Part shown: positions 7,646 through 13,016 of the stretch, piece after piece
How positions within the stretch are numbered: position 1 is the first letter of the stretch
How the letters are laid out: the number at the start of each line of letters is the position of its first letter
Assembly (NCBI GenBank): GCA_023388195.1
Contig: JAEWGR010000001.1
Coordinates: 1-13,016, forward strand
Length of the DNA: 13,016 nucleotides
Reading direction: 5' to 3'
DNA from: Bacillota bacterium
GTDB lineage: Bacteria; Bacillota; Negativicutes; Sporomusales; Sporomusaceae
Program-made: the position numbers and the translations under genes
The notes under the pieces: generated by a model
What the model saw: the letters and a program-made list of their open reading frames with translations, nothing else
Database searches by the model: none
What the model was told of the DNA's origin: nothing

Positions 7646-8291
7646 GTTTCTCGCCCCCCTCTTTAAGCAGTTTTTTAAGATTATGCAAACCGTTAGATAA
7701 CCTTGATTTAACTGTACCTACAGGAATATTCAATACTAAAGCTATTTCTTCTATCTTTAATTCTTCATAAAAACGAAGGACGACTACTTCACGGTGAATA
7801 TCTCCCAATTGATTGAGAACTTCCATAATCGCTTCCCGTTCATCCTGTTTCTGTAAAAATTCTTCCGGCGTATCTGCATCATCCCTAACATGCTCACCCA
7901 TCTCAAAACCAGGGATCGTTTTTTGCACATATGCGCTTTTCAAATAGTCCTTACAGGTGTTTGACGCAATTGTATAAATCCACGTCTTAAAACTAAACTC
8001 TGCATTGTACTGGTTTATATTCCGGCATATTTTAATAAATACCTCTTGGGTAATATCGTTAGCACTATGATAATTCTTACTCATCCGATAGATATATGCA
8101 AATATCTTAGAATGGTAGCGAGAAACCATCGTCTCCAAAGCGGTCTCGTTTCCCTGCTGCAATTGCCTAGCAAGTTCTTCATCAGAAATAATTACTGCCA
8201 CCTCACTTGAAACCGTTGAATAGTAACTAAATATACCCCCTAAGTCATCTCCCGGCCAAAAACAATACCAGATTTCTATTTTATTGGCCAT
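7638..8291 (-). CDS. ECF-type RNA polymerase sigma factor
   Basis: Alternative sigma-70 family factor that directs RNA polymerase to a small regulon, probably including its own operon. In the 217-residue product, region 2 spans about 52-117 with the core-binding and -10-recognising stretch ANDITQEVFIKI (77-88) and FKTWIYTIASNTCKDYL (101-117). Region 4 spans about 152-208 with a helix-turn-helix at LKIEEIALVLNIPVGTVKSR (178-197). No C-terminal extension is seen. The start is uncertain. ATG 8291 has AGGAG 12 bases upstream, slightly far, and adds about 35 residues not typical of ECF factors. GTG 8201 would give 187 residues, nearer the usual size, but lacks a spaced ribosome site. It is first in a five-gene operon and translationally overlaps the membrane-protein gene, the normal sigma/anti-sigma layout. 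Confidence 0.93.
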   Translation of the reverse strand: MANKIEIWYCFWPGDDLGGIFSYYSTVSSEVAVIISDEELARQLQQGNETALETMVSRYHSKIFAYIYRMSKNYHSANDITQEVFIKICRNINQYNAEFSFKTWIYTIASNTCKDYLKSAYVQKTIPGFEMGEHVRDDADTPEEFLQKQDEREAIMEVLNQLGDIHREVVVLRFYEELKIEEIALVLNIPVGTVKSRLSNGLHNLKKLLKEGGEKLG

Positions 8292-8368
8292 TAAAATACA
8301 AAACTCCTGCAAGGCTACAGATCAGCGCTTGGGATCGGTTCCATGAAACTGGACAGCTTCGATAAGGT

Positions 8369-8399
8369 CATATACAACTAAAGAGTATGTACCGGTCAA
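8369..8399 (-). promoter_or_regulatory. Candidate housekeeping promoter for the sigma/ABC operon
   Basis: On the minus strand TTGACC (8399-8394) is followed after 19 bases by TATATG (8374-8369), or after 17 by TGTATA. The -35 is good and the -10 fair. It would give a leader of about 75 bases before ATG 8291. A second, weaker candidate is GGAACC at 8342-8337 with CTGTAG 16 bases on, which would suit autoregulation by an ECF factor. Neither can be confirmed from sequence alone. Confidence 0.4.
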
Positions 8400-8416
8400 T
8401 TCAAATATCAGATAGT

Positions 8417-8433
8417 ATCACAATTCCTGTGAT
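8417..8433. repeat. Perfect 6-bp dyad upstream of the sigma operon promoter, possible operator
   Basis: ATCACA and TGTGAT are separated by five bases (GGAAT on the minus strand), ending about 17 bases upstream of the candidate -35 at 8399. Position and symmetry fit a regulator site. The arms are opposite in order to a CRP-type TGTGA/TCACA site, so it is not a Crp box. The match is short and could be chance. Confidence 0.3.
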
Positions 8434-8563
8434 TCTTTATTCGCGGTAAAGGCCCAGCACAGGGGCAGTACAGTCCGGAATTATTACTTTTTTCCCCCTC
8501 ACTCCCCCACCGGCTTTACTCTGCGTGCTTCTTGGCGCACGGGACATTCCTCGATAAAGAATC
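8431..8563. other. Inverted-repeat-bounded, foldable intergenic segment (structured RNA or miniature element candidate)
   Basis: This covers much of the 401-base gap between the sigma factor and the importer operon; no gene is seen in it. GATTCTTTATTCG (8431-8443) is matched by the inverted CGATAAAGAATC (8552-8563), 12 pairs with one bulged base. Nested inside are GTAAAGGCC (8446-8454) with GGCTTTAC (8512-8519), and a hairpin CGTGC (8524-8528) with GCACG (8537-8541). The centre has C-rich runs (TTTTTTCCCCC near 8489). Nested pairing of this kind suggests a folded transcript or a short palindromic insertion. I recognise no known RNA family, and no clear target-site duplication flanks it. Confidence 0.35.
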
Positions 8564-8606
8564 GTACAAAAAACCATGCATTTGAAAGTAAATTAACAAA
8601 AGAAGA

Positions 8607-8642
8607 AACTGTAGACAGTGTATTATATCGCTGCCTACAGTT
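8607..8642 (-). terminator. Terminator hairpin after the corrinoid importer operon
   Basis: Read on the minus strand, AACTGTAGGCAG pairs with CTGTCTACAGTT across a 12-base loop. The one non-Watson-Crick position is a G-U pair in this orientation (an A-C mismatch in the other), and TCTTCTTTTG follows. It lies 50 bases beyond the importer ATPase stop. The T-tract is imperfect, so strength is uncertain. Confidence 0.65.
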
Positions 8643-8692
8643 CCTTACTAATTATTGCTGCCAATATAATTGCAAAGCTATTTGTGCAGAAC

Positions 8693-9490
8693 CTATGTGT
8701 CTTTATCAAATCCGTCCAGTACAACAAAAGCCTTAATATATTCGTCCTTATAGGGGACCGACAAAATCTTGGCCTCAATATCAAAATACTCCTTAACCCG
8801 CTGCTCATTCATAATCTCCTGCGTTTTTCCGAACAGATGTGAATTCTTGCCAAGCAGCAGCGTCGTATCTGACAGACGTAAGGCATGTTCTGGATAATGA
8901 GTATTCATAATGCAGGATATGCCGTGTTCCTGCACAAGGGTTTTAATAAGCTTCAGCATCATGAACTGGTTTTTAAAGTCAAGGTGAGACTCGGGTTCAT
9001 CAAGCACCAGCACCTTAGGCTCACCGGCCAAAGCTCTCGCAATAAAGACCAATTGCAATTGTCCGCCGCTTAATTGCGTGCACTCCTTGTCCCGAATAGC
9101 GACGATACCAACCTGCTCCATTGCTCTTTCCACAACTTCCTTGTCACGCCGGGATGGCACGGAACAAATACCGATATGCCGGGCTCGCCCCATAGTGACT
9201 ACCTCTCTGACGGTATAGGGAAAAGAAAGACTGTGGGCCTGCGGCACATACCCAATCGGATAATGTTTTTGAGCCTCCCGCGAATTTCCCAGCGGAGTTC
9301 CATTTATCAAAGTCTGCCCCCGAGTCCATTGCAAAATCCCGGTCATACACTTTAGCATGGTCGTTTTACCGATACCGTTGGGGCCGAGTATGGTCATAAT
9401 CTCTTGCTCGCCGAGAACAAAAGAGATATCCCGCAATATTTCACTGTTTTTTGTATAGCCGAAATAGCCATGTTTCACTTCCACTATCAT
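8693..9490 (-). CDS. ABC importer ATPase of the BtuD/FecE type, probable corrinoid uptake
   Basis: Cytoplasmic ATPase of a type II importer, 265 residues. Walker A is GPNGIGKTT (36-44), the Q-loop Q84, a canonical LSGGQ (140-144), Walker B VLVLDEP (160-166) with E165, the D-loop HLD, and H198 in the H-loop. After about 235 a short tail ending in VVLDGFDKDT goes beyond the usual core. ATG 9490 is chosen because it overlaps the permease TGA as ATGA and sits 6 bases after AAAGGTGA; an in-frame TTG two codons earlier would touch that site. It is the last gene of the riboswitch-controlled operon, and a hairpin terminator follows. Alone it could serve haem, siderophore or vitamin B12 import; the riboswitch argues for a corrinoid. 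Confidence 0.95.
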   Translation of the reverse strand: MIVEVKHGYFGYTKNSEILRDISFVLGEQEIMTILGPNGIGKTTMLKCMTGILQWTRGQTLINGTPLGNSREAQKHYPIGYVPQAHSLSFPYTVREVVTMGRARHIGICSVPSRRDKEVVERAMEQVGIVAIRDKECTQLSGGQLQLVFIARALAGEPKVLVLDEPESHLDFKNQFMMLKLIKTLVQEHGISCIMNTHYPEHALRLSDTTLLLGKNSHLFGKTQEIMNEQRVKEYFDIEAKILSVPYKDEYIKAFVVLDGFDKDT

Positions 9491-10500
9491 TGCCAATCAC
9501 CTTTCGCTCGCTTGAATAGTAAGGCAAAAAACGGCGCACCGACCAAAGCTGTCAATATGCCAATAGGAATTTCCGCCGCAGTCACCGTCCGAGCTATCAA
9601 ATCGACAATGATCATAAATGCTGCACCAACAACGCAAGAAATAGGTAACAAATTCATATGATCTACCCCTATTAACATGCGACAGATATGGGGTATAACC
9701 AAACCGACCCATCCGATCACCCCCGTAACCGTCACGCAGGCGGCAGTAATCAGGGTCGCCATAATAATAATAACCCGCCGGGTCTTTACCGGATTAACGC
9801 CTAAAGAATAGGCATCCTCGTCCCCCAATGACAGAATGTTGATTCGCCACCTCAACAGGAGCAGCACAAGCATCCCTAAGAAGATGGGAACTCCCACCAA
9901 TTGCAAATTGCTGTACGAGGCATTGGCAAAGCTGCCCATCAGCCAATACGTAATAGCCGGCAGCTTGTCATAGGGATCGGCGACATATTTGATTAACGAA
10001 ATGAGCGCACTGAATACCGCCGAAATAATCATGCCCGATAGCACCAGAGACAAGGTAGACGATTCGCCGCGCAGCCGGGAAAGCGTATAGGTCATAAACA
10101 CACTGATGATGCCAAAGAGTAAGGCCATGACCGTTGCAAGATGATTAATGCCTGAGAGCAAAATCCCCAGCGCCGCCCCAAAGGCAGCGCCCGAACTAAC
10201 ACCCAGTACATCAGGGCTAACCAGGGGATTCCTGAAAATCCCCTGAAATGCCGCTCCGGCGACTGCCAGCCCTGCTCCCACGAGACAATCCAACAAGGTT
10301 CGCGGCAGCCGGAGATTCCATACAACGGAAAACGCCATACCGTCACCGGCTTCACCGCGCAAGCCATCCATTAGTATGCCGCTAACCTCATAGGGCGAAA
10401 TTACATAGCGGCCGCCAAAAAGGGATACAAAAAAGGTAACCAGCAGCACTGCCAGTACGGTGATCCATATAAACTTCAAATTCTGTTGTTTGCTCAGCAC
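9487..10500 (-). CDS. FecCD-family importer permease of the BtuC type, probable corrinoid uptake
   Basis: Membrane channel subunit, 337 residues, the usual size for the FecCD/BtuC family (about ten helices). Diagnostic stretches are LRLPRTLLDCLVGAGLAVAG (residues 63-82), NPLVSPDVLGVSSGAAFGAA (92-111) and the late GWVGLVIPHICRMLIG, the L-loop region that contacts the ATPase. It starts with GTG at 10500 behind GAGGGGG spaced by AAAAA; no ATG is well placed. The stop overlaps the ATPase start by 4 bases. It works as a dimer with the ATPase and the lipoprotein encoded upstream. The family cannot by itself separate B12 from ferric-siderophore or haem transport; substrate assignment rests on the riboswitch. 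Confidence 0.95.
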   Translation of the reverse strand: MLSKQQNLKFIWITVLAVLLVTFFVSLFGGRYVISPYEVSGILMDGLRGEAGDGMAFSVVWNLRLPRTLLDCLVGAGLAVAGAAFQGIFRNPLVSPDVLGVSSGAAFGAALGILLSGINHLATVMALLFGIISVFMTYTLSRLRGESSTLSLVLSGMIISAVFSALISLIKYVADPYDKLPAITYWLMGSFANASYSNLQLVGVPIFLGMLVLLLLRWRINILSLGDEDAYSLGVNPVKTRRVIIIMATLITAACVTVTGVIGWVGLVIPHICRMLIGVDHMNLLPISCVVGAAFMIIVDLIARTVTAAEIPIGILTALVGAPFFALLFKRAKGDWQ

Positions 10501-10520
10501 TTTTTCCCCCTCGCCCTTCC

Positions 10521-10541
10521 AGTCAAAGCAGCTACTTGACT
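10521..10541 (-). other. Small hairpin between binding-protein and permease genes
   Basis: In the 65-base gap AGTCAA (10541-10536) pairs with TTGACT (10526-10521), just before the permease ribosome site. No T-run follows, so it is not a terminator. Such hairpins can protect an upstream message and raise binding-protein levels, but six pairs is weak evidence. Confidence 0.25.
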
Positions 10542-10565
10542 TTTTCTTGTATCCTCTCGTTATTA

Positions 10566-11684
10566 CTAGATTTTCAGATCCGGATTTTTCTTACTGTTTA
10601 GGATTTGATCCAGTTCTGCATCATTAAGCTTATAATTAAAAAATGTCTGGTAAAAGCTTTTTAGCTCAGTCCTCATGTCATAATCCGTATATACCTCCGG
10701 CTGAAGAACCTTACCAAGCCATTTTATCATCAGCGGCGTTTCCACACAGGGCGCATCCCAGCGATAAATCCCCATCGGCGCTTTATATACCCGCTTATTC
10801 TTTATGGCAGCGACGTTGCTCCAATCCTGGCCCGAAAACTTATTCGCATACAGATCCTCCGGCAGCATATTGGAGAAATTACTGAGAACAATGACGTCAG
10901 GATTCCACGCCATGACCTGCTCCATCGTTACTTTCATCCACTGACCACTGCCTTCATTAGAGACATTTACGCCGCCTGCCGTTTCAATCATGATCCGATT
11001 TACCGAGTCACCTGCAGCGACTTGCAGCTGCTCATCCCGCAGATACAACACCTTCGGGTTGTTCTTACCTGCCAGCATACTCTCTTTTGATTTCAGATAG
11101 CTGTTTGTATCCTGATGATACTGGATTAATGCATTGGCCTGCTCTGGCCGGCTGATAATTTCACCGACTAGCTTGATGCCTTTCTGCACATCCTCAAGTG
11201 TGCCATATTTGATCGCTACAGACGGAATGCCGAGTTCGGCCAGCTTTTTGCCAATCTCCGGCTGATAATCCCAGATAACGACCACATCCGGCTTCAGCTT
11301 GGCGACTTCTTCATAATTGACATTGAAATTGTTGTCTACAAACGTCGAGTTCGCATTAACCATTGCCGGTGCCATAGCTTTCAGGATGCTCCCCTGATAG
11401 GCCTTCATCGCCGATGGATGCATACCGGCAATTTTCTGGCCTGTCCCGTCTACCGCATAAACAATCGTAGCCCAGGGGATCGGTATAACAGCGATTTTTT
11501 CCACATTAGCTTTGATTTTCACCTGGTTTCCCACTAAATCGGTGACAATTTTCGTTTCAACCGCCTGCCCGGCTGGCGGGTTCTTGCCACTTCCCCCGAA
11601 TTGACAGCCTGCGAGACTTAGCATAAAGAACGCAGCCAACAGCAGCGCTGCCCCTTGCAACCATTTCTTACGAGTTTTCAACAT
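10566..11684 (-). CDS. Substrate-binding lipoprotein of a type II ABC importer (BtuF/FecB-like), probable corrinoid binding
   Basis: Captures the substrate outside the membrane and hands it to the permease. The 372-residue protein begins with a lipoprotein signal peptide: basic MLKTRKK, a hydrophobic core, and lipobox LAGC with lipidated C27. The mature part is a periplasmic-binding-protein-2 fold: first lobe from IVTDLVGNQVKI (46-57) with KLKPDVVVIWD (129-139), a linking helix near 165-200, and a second lobe with KVLYLRDEQ (211-219), WNPDVIVLSN (260-269) and GIYRWDAPCVETPLMIKWLG (305-324). The start ATG 11684 follows GGAGGG at 7-8 bases. It is first in the operon, 127 bases after a riboswitch-linked terminator. 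The sequence resembles proteins often annotated as iron-complex binding; the cobalamin riboswitch makes a corrinoid more likely. No ligand residues can be read out. Confidence 0.93.
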   Translation of the reverse strand: MLKTRKKWLQGAALLLAAFFMLSLAGCQFGGSGKNPPAGQAVETKIVTDLVGNQVKIKANVEKIAVIPIPWATIVYAVDGTGQKIAGMHPSAMKAYQGSILKAMAPAMVNANSTFVDNNFNVNYEEVAKLKPDVVVIWDYQPEIGKKLAELGIPSVAIKYGTLEDVQKGIKLVGEIISRPEQANALIQYHQDTNSYLKSKESMLAGKNNPKVLYLRDEQLQVAAGDSVNRIMIETAGGVNVSNEGSGQWMKVTMEQVMAWNPDVIVLSNFSNMLPEDLYANKFSGQDWSNVAAIKNKRVYKAPMGIYRWDAPCVETPLMIKWLGKVLQPEVYTDYDMRTELKSFYQTFFNYKLNDAELDQILNSKKNPDLKI

Positions 11685-11810
11685 AAAGATTCCCTCCGTT
11701 ATATTACTAGAATGTCATAACCCGATATATCCGGCTAAATAATCATAGCCTTTTTACCAATGAACCCATGTGCACAATGATTACTCTTAATCGGCGCGAA
11801 GCCGCCAGGT

Positions 11811-11839
11811 AAATAAAAATCCCGGCGCAAAACGCCGGG
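11811..11839 (-). terminator. Intrinsic terminator, riboswitch expression platform
   Basis: On the minus strand CCCGGCG (11839-11833) and CGCCGGG (11827-11821) form a perfect 7-bp GC-rich stem with loop TTTTG, followed by ATTTTTATTT. It lies 57 bases after the riboswitch aptamer and 127 bases before the importer's first ATG. Corrinoid binding should therefore favour early termination. The rest of the leader down to the gene (11685-11810) has no gene. Confidence 0.9.
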
Positions 11840-11895
11840 AAGAAAGACTATACAATATTTATGTATTAATCCCCTACCCATCTCTCGCAGGTAAA

Positions 11896-12099
11896 ACGGT
11901 GATTGACAGACAGGCAGTTCTCCTGGCTCAAGATCATCGCTCCTCCAACCTTCCCAAGACTTGTGTCTCAGTGGTATACCTGGATTCACTCCCTATTACA
12001 GTGGCGGGACCGCGCCGGTCTTCAACCGGACTTCCCTATTAAGCCTTTTAAAAAGGCACCTATCCCAACAATATGTATTTGTAAAAATGATTTCACCGT
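11896..12099 (-). promoter_or_regulatory. Cobalamin riboswitch aptamer
   Basis: This leader RNA binds a cobalamin and controls the importer genes. Minus-strand landmarks, in order, are: ACGGTGA (12099-12093), which pairs perfectly with TCACCGT (11902-11896) as closing stem; GGTGCC...GGC with TTAATAGGGAAG (to 12031); a CCGG...CCGG hairpin; the core GCGGTCCCGCCACTGTAA (12013-11996); a variable arm region; and the B12 box GCCAGGAGAACTGCC (11927-11913). That box differs at one place from the common form (A where C is usual before CTGCC). The sizeable arm region between core and B12 box points to the adenosylcobalamin-preferring large class, which is inference. It accounts for most of the gene-free stretch 11685-12355. 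Confidence 0.95.
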
Positions 12100-12104
12100 C
12101 TATT

Positions 12105-12134
12105 AGATTAACATTATTTGAAGAACTATGTCAA
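12105..12134 (-). promoter_or_regulatory. Candidate promoter for the riboswitch-importer transcript
   Basis: A perfect TTGACA (12134-12129) is followed after 18 bases by TAATCT (12110-12105), a weak -10. A start about 7 bases later would fall at the first bases of the riboswitch closing stem (12099), which supports the placement. Confidence 0.5.
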
Positions 12135-12275
12135 TAACACAGGGGGACTCTGCTCTTCCACCTAAGTTTTCATTATCTGCCTGGCTACGTTAGGCTCCTC
12201 TATGAGTTTCAGTTGTGAACGTCACCAAGAGTTCGGGCTATATCCTACAAATATTTCTGTATTTCCGAAGGAAAA

Positions 12276-12304
12276 TTGAGACAATTCGTAGTATTTTATA
12301 TAGA
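12276..12304 (+). promoter_or_regulatory. Candidate promoter for the exported-protein gene
   Basis: TTGAGA (12276-12281), a 17-base AT-rich spacer, and TATAGA (12299-12304); TATATA two bases earlier is an alternative -10. The leader to ATG 12356 would be about 45 bases. It diverges from the riboswitch promoter; the 140 bases between them show no gene. Confidence 0.45.
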
Positions 12305-12355
12305 AGATATTTAAATGTAAGTAAATTGAGTATTTGCAAGAAGGAGGCAACCACT

Positions 12356-12886
12356 ATGAAAAAACCTTTTATATTTCTGTCAGCAATTCTTTTCCTAACT
12401 TTAATAATTGCCACTTGCCCCGCGAATTCTTTAGCCACAGACATCATTAAAACTAAAGATGGTCAGGCGCTGCCCCTTGGTGAACAGATAGCGATTCGCA
12501 CATTGGTAACTATAATGGATGCCTATAGCTCTCATGACCCATCCAAAATTAAAGCCATCGACCTAAGAACAAAACAAAGCTCCGACGCCGATATAATAAA
12601 AGCTTTTGAAAAAGGCAATAACTTTAAACTTCTAAGGGTTGATATTAATTCTGCTGATGAGAATAGAATTAGCGGAACAATGCTTTACACGATGGAACTA
12701 GTGTCTCCCCAATACATAGGAAAAACTATCAACTACGCATATCCAAAATTCACCCTCGTCAAAGAGGATGAAAAATGGATGCTCCTTCATGCGGCATCCA
12801 CCAATAATTCAATGATGCAGCTCTTAGAGTTAGCTGAAACTGCAGAAAAGAAATATGGTGTAAAGAACCTTGCCGATTTACTCTAA
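12356..12886 (+). CDS. Small exported protein of unknown function
   Basis: A 176-residue protein with a clear signal peptide: MKKP, a hydrophobic core FIFLSAILFLTLIIA, and a likely signal peptidase I site after NSLA (24-27). The cysteine at 21 follows IAT, which does not fit a lipobox. The mature part is about 149 residues, alpha plus beta: an N-terminal helix (EQIAIRTLVTIMDAYSSHD, 43-61), several strands such as RISGTMLYTMEL (104-115) and KFTLVKEDEKWMLLHA (131-146), and a C-terminal helix. The strand ending in a Trp before LLHA recalls NTF2-like/cystatin-like small secreted proteins, but this is only a visual impression and I name no family. ATG 12356 has a strong AAGGAGG site; an upstream in-frame ATG (12215) would put 47 polar residues before the signal peptide. 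It is the only plus-strand gene. Confidence 0.87.
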   Translation: MKKPFIFLSAILFLTLIIATCPANSLATDIIKTKDGQALPLGEQIAIRTLVTIMDAYSSHDPSKIKAIDLRTKQSSDADIIKAFEKGNNFKLLRVDINSADENRISGTMLYTMELVSPQYIGKTINYAYPKFTLVKEDEKWMLLHAASTNNSMMQLLELAETAEKKYGVKNLADLL

Positions 12887-12956
12887 GCGGCACCAGCATT
12901 CCGTGTTACACTTGTTATAAATCAAATAATACTCACAGATAGGAACCTTACCATAC

Positions 12957-13005
12957 AAAGACAAAAATTCTGCAAAATAAGCTATTTTGTAGAATTTTTG
13001 TCTTT
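12957..13005 (+). terminator. Very long near-perfect hairpin after the exported-protein gene, probable terminator
   Basis: A 23-bp stem (12957-12979 with 12983-13005) has a three-base AGC loop. The only non-Watson-Crick position is G-C changed to G-T, a wobble pair in the plus-strand RNA. The right arm carries TTTTT and ends TCTTTATATT. It lies 70 bases after the stop codon. The stem is almost all A and T and much longer than a usual terminator; its symmetry could serve both directions. Confidence 0.6.
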
Positions 13006-13016
13006 ATATTACCCGC

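Noticed and set aside
8292..8312. TTG start of the sigma factor at 8312
   Set aside because: No ribosome site precedes it, and it would place the AGGAG that serves ATG 8291 inside the coding region.
8417..8433. Crp/Fnr-type binding site
   Set aside because: The half-sites are in the reverse order (ATCACA then TGTGAT) from the TGTGA/TCACA consensus.
8618..8842. Plus-strand frame across the end of the importer operon
   Set aside because: It runs antisense over the 3' end of the ATPase gene and the terminator hairpin; no start signals.
9491..9496. TTG start of the importer ATPase at 9496
   Set aside because: It would abut the AAAGGTGA ribosome site; ATG 9490 gives good spacing and an ATGA overlap with the permease stop.
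8693..11684. Ferric-siderophore or haem importer
   Set aside because: The protein families allow it, but the operon sits behind a cobalamin riboswitch and no Fur-like site was noticed at the promoter.
11735..12106. Open frames on both strands across the importer leader
   Set aside because: They coincide with the cobalamin riboswitch and terminator; the conservation there is that of RNA, and no ribosome sites or protein-like composition support them.
12215..12355. Upstream start for the exported protein
   Set aside because: It would bury a clear signal peptide after 47 residues; the AAGGAGG site fits ATG 12356 only.
1..13016. tRNA, rRNA, CRISPR array, insertion sequence or prophage genes
   Set aside because: No cloverleaf-like ends, spaced direct repeats, transposase or integrase motifs were seen on either strand.

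Overview
The window reads as chromosomal DNA of a low-to-mid GC Bacillota-type bacterium. Ribosome-binding sites are strong and purine-rich, genes are tightly packed and often overlap, and the terminators are intrinsic hairpins. An ArnC/ArnT-like glycosyltransferase pair and a cobalamin riboswitch would fit a diderm, corrinoid-using anaerobe such as a Negativicute (Sporomusa/Pelosinus type). That placement is inference; no taxonomic marker is present. All genes but the last are on the minus strand, so the text below follows transcription from right to left.

Right end (about 12.1-13.0 kb): a small exported protein of unknown function lies on the plus strand with its own promoter and a very long terminator-like hairpin. 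Divergent to it is a promoter for a cobalamin riboswitch (11896-12099) followed by an intrinsic terminator (11811-11839). This controls a three-gene binding-protein-dependent ABC importer of the BtuFCD/FecBCD type (11684 to 8693). The riboswitch makes a corrinoid the most probable substrate. A terminator hairpin at 8607-8642 closes that operon.

The gap at 8292-8692 holds no recognisable gene. It contains a 133-bp inverted-repeat-bounded, foldable segment (8431-8563), a perfect dyad (8417-8433) and a candidate promoter (8369-8399).

Centre (8291 to 2749): a compact five-gene operon encodes an ECF-type sigma factor, a membrane protein with an N-terminal cytosolic segment (possible unconventional anti-sigma or ABC subunit), two different ABC ATPases, and a 782-residue fusion of an ABC-2-type membrane domain to an extracytoplasmic M1-aminopeptidase-like domain. 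The zinc-ligand and catalytic positions of that peptidase domain are lost. Genes overlap or lie within 20 bases, and a strong terminator follows at 2668-2703. This is the most unusual locus here: a sigma-factor-linked ABC exporter or sensor with a dead peptidase domain outside the membrane.

Left end (2492 to 1): a polyisoprenyl-phosphate glycosyltransferase (GtrB/ArnC/DPM type) and an ArnT/PMT-type GT-C glycosyltransferase, the latter running off the window. They form a two-step pathway: the first loads a sugar on a lipid carrier, the second transfers it to an envelope acceptor outside the membrane. No tRNA, rRNA, CRISPR array or insertion sequence was recognised.
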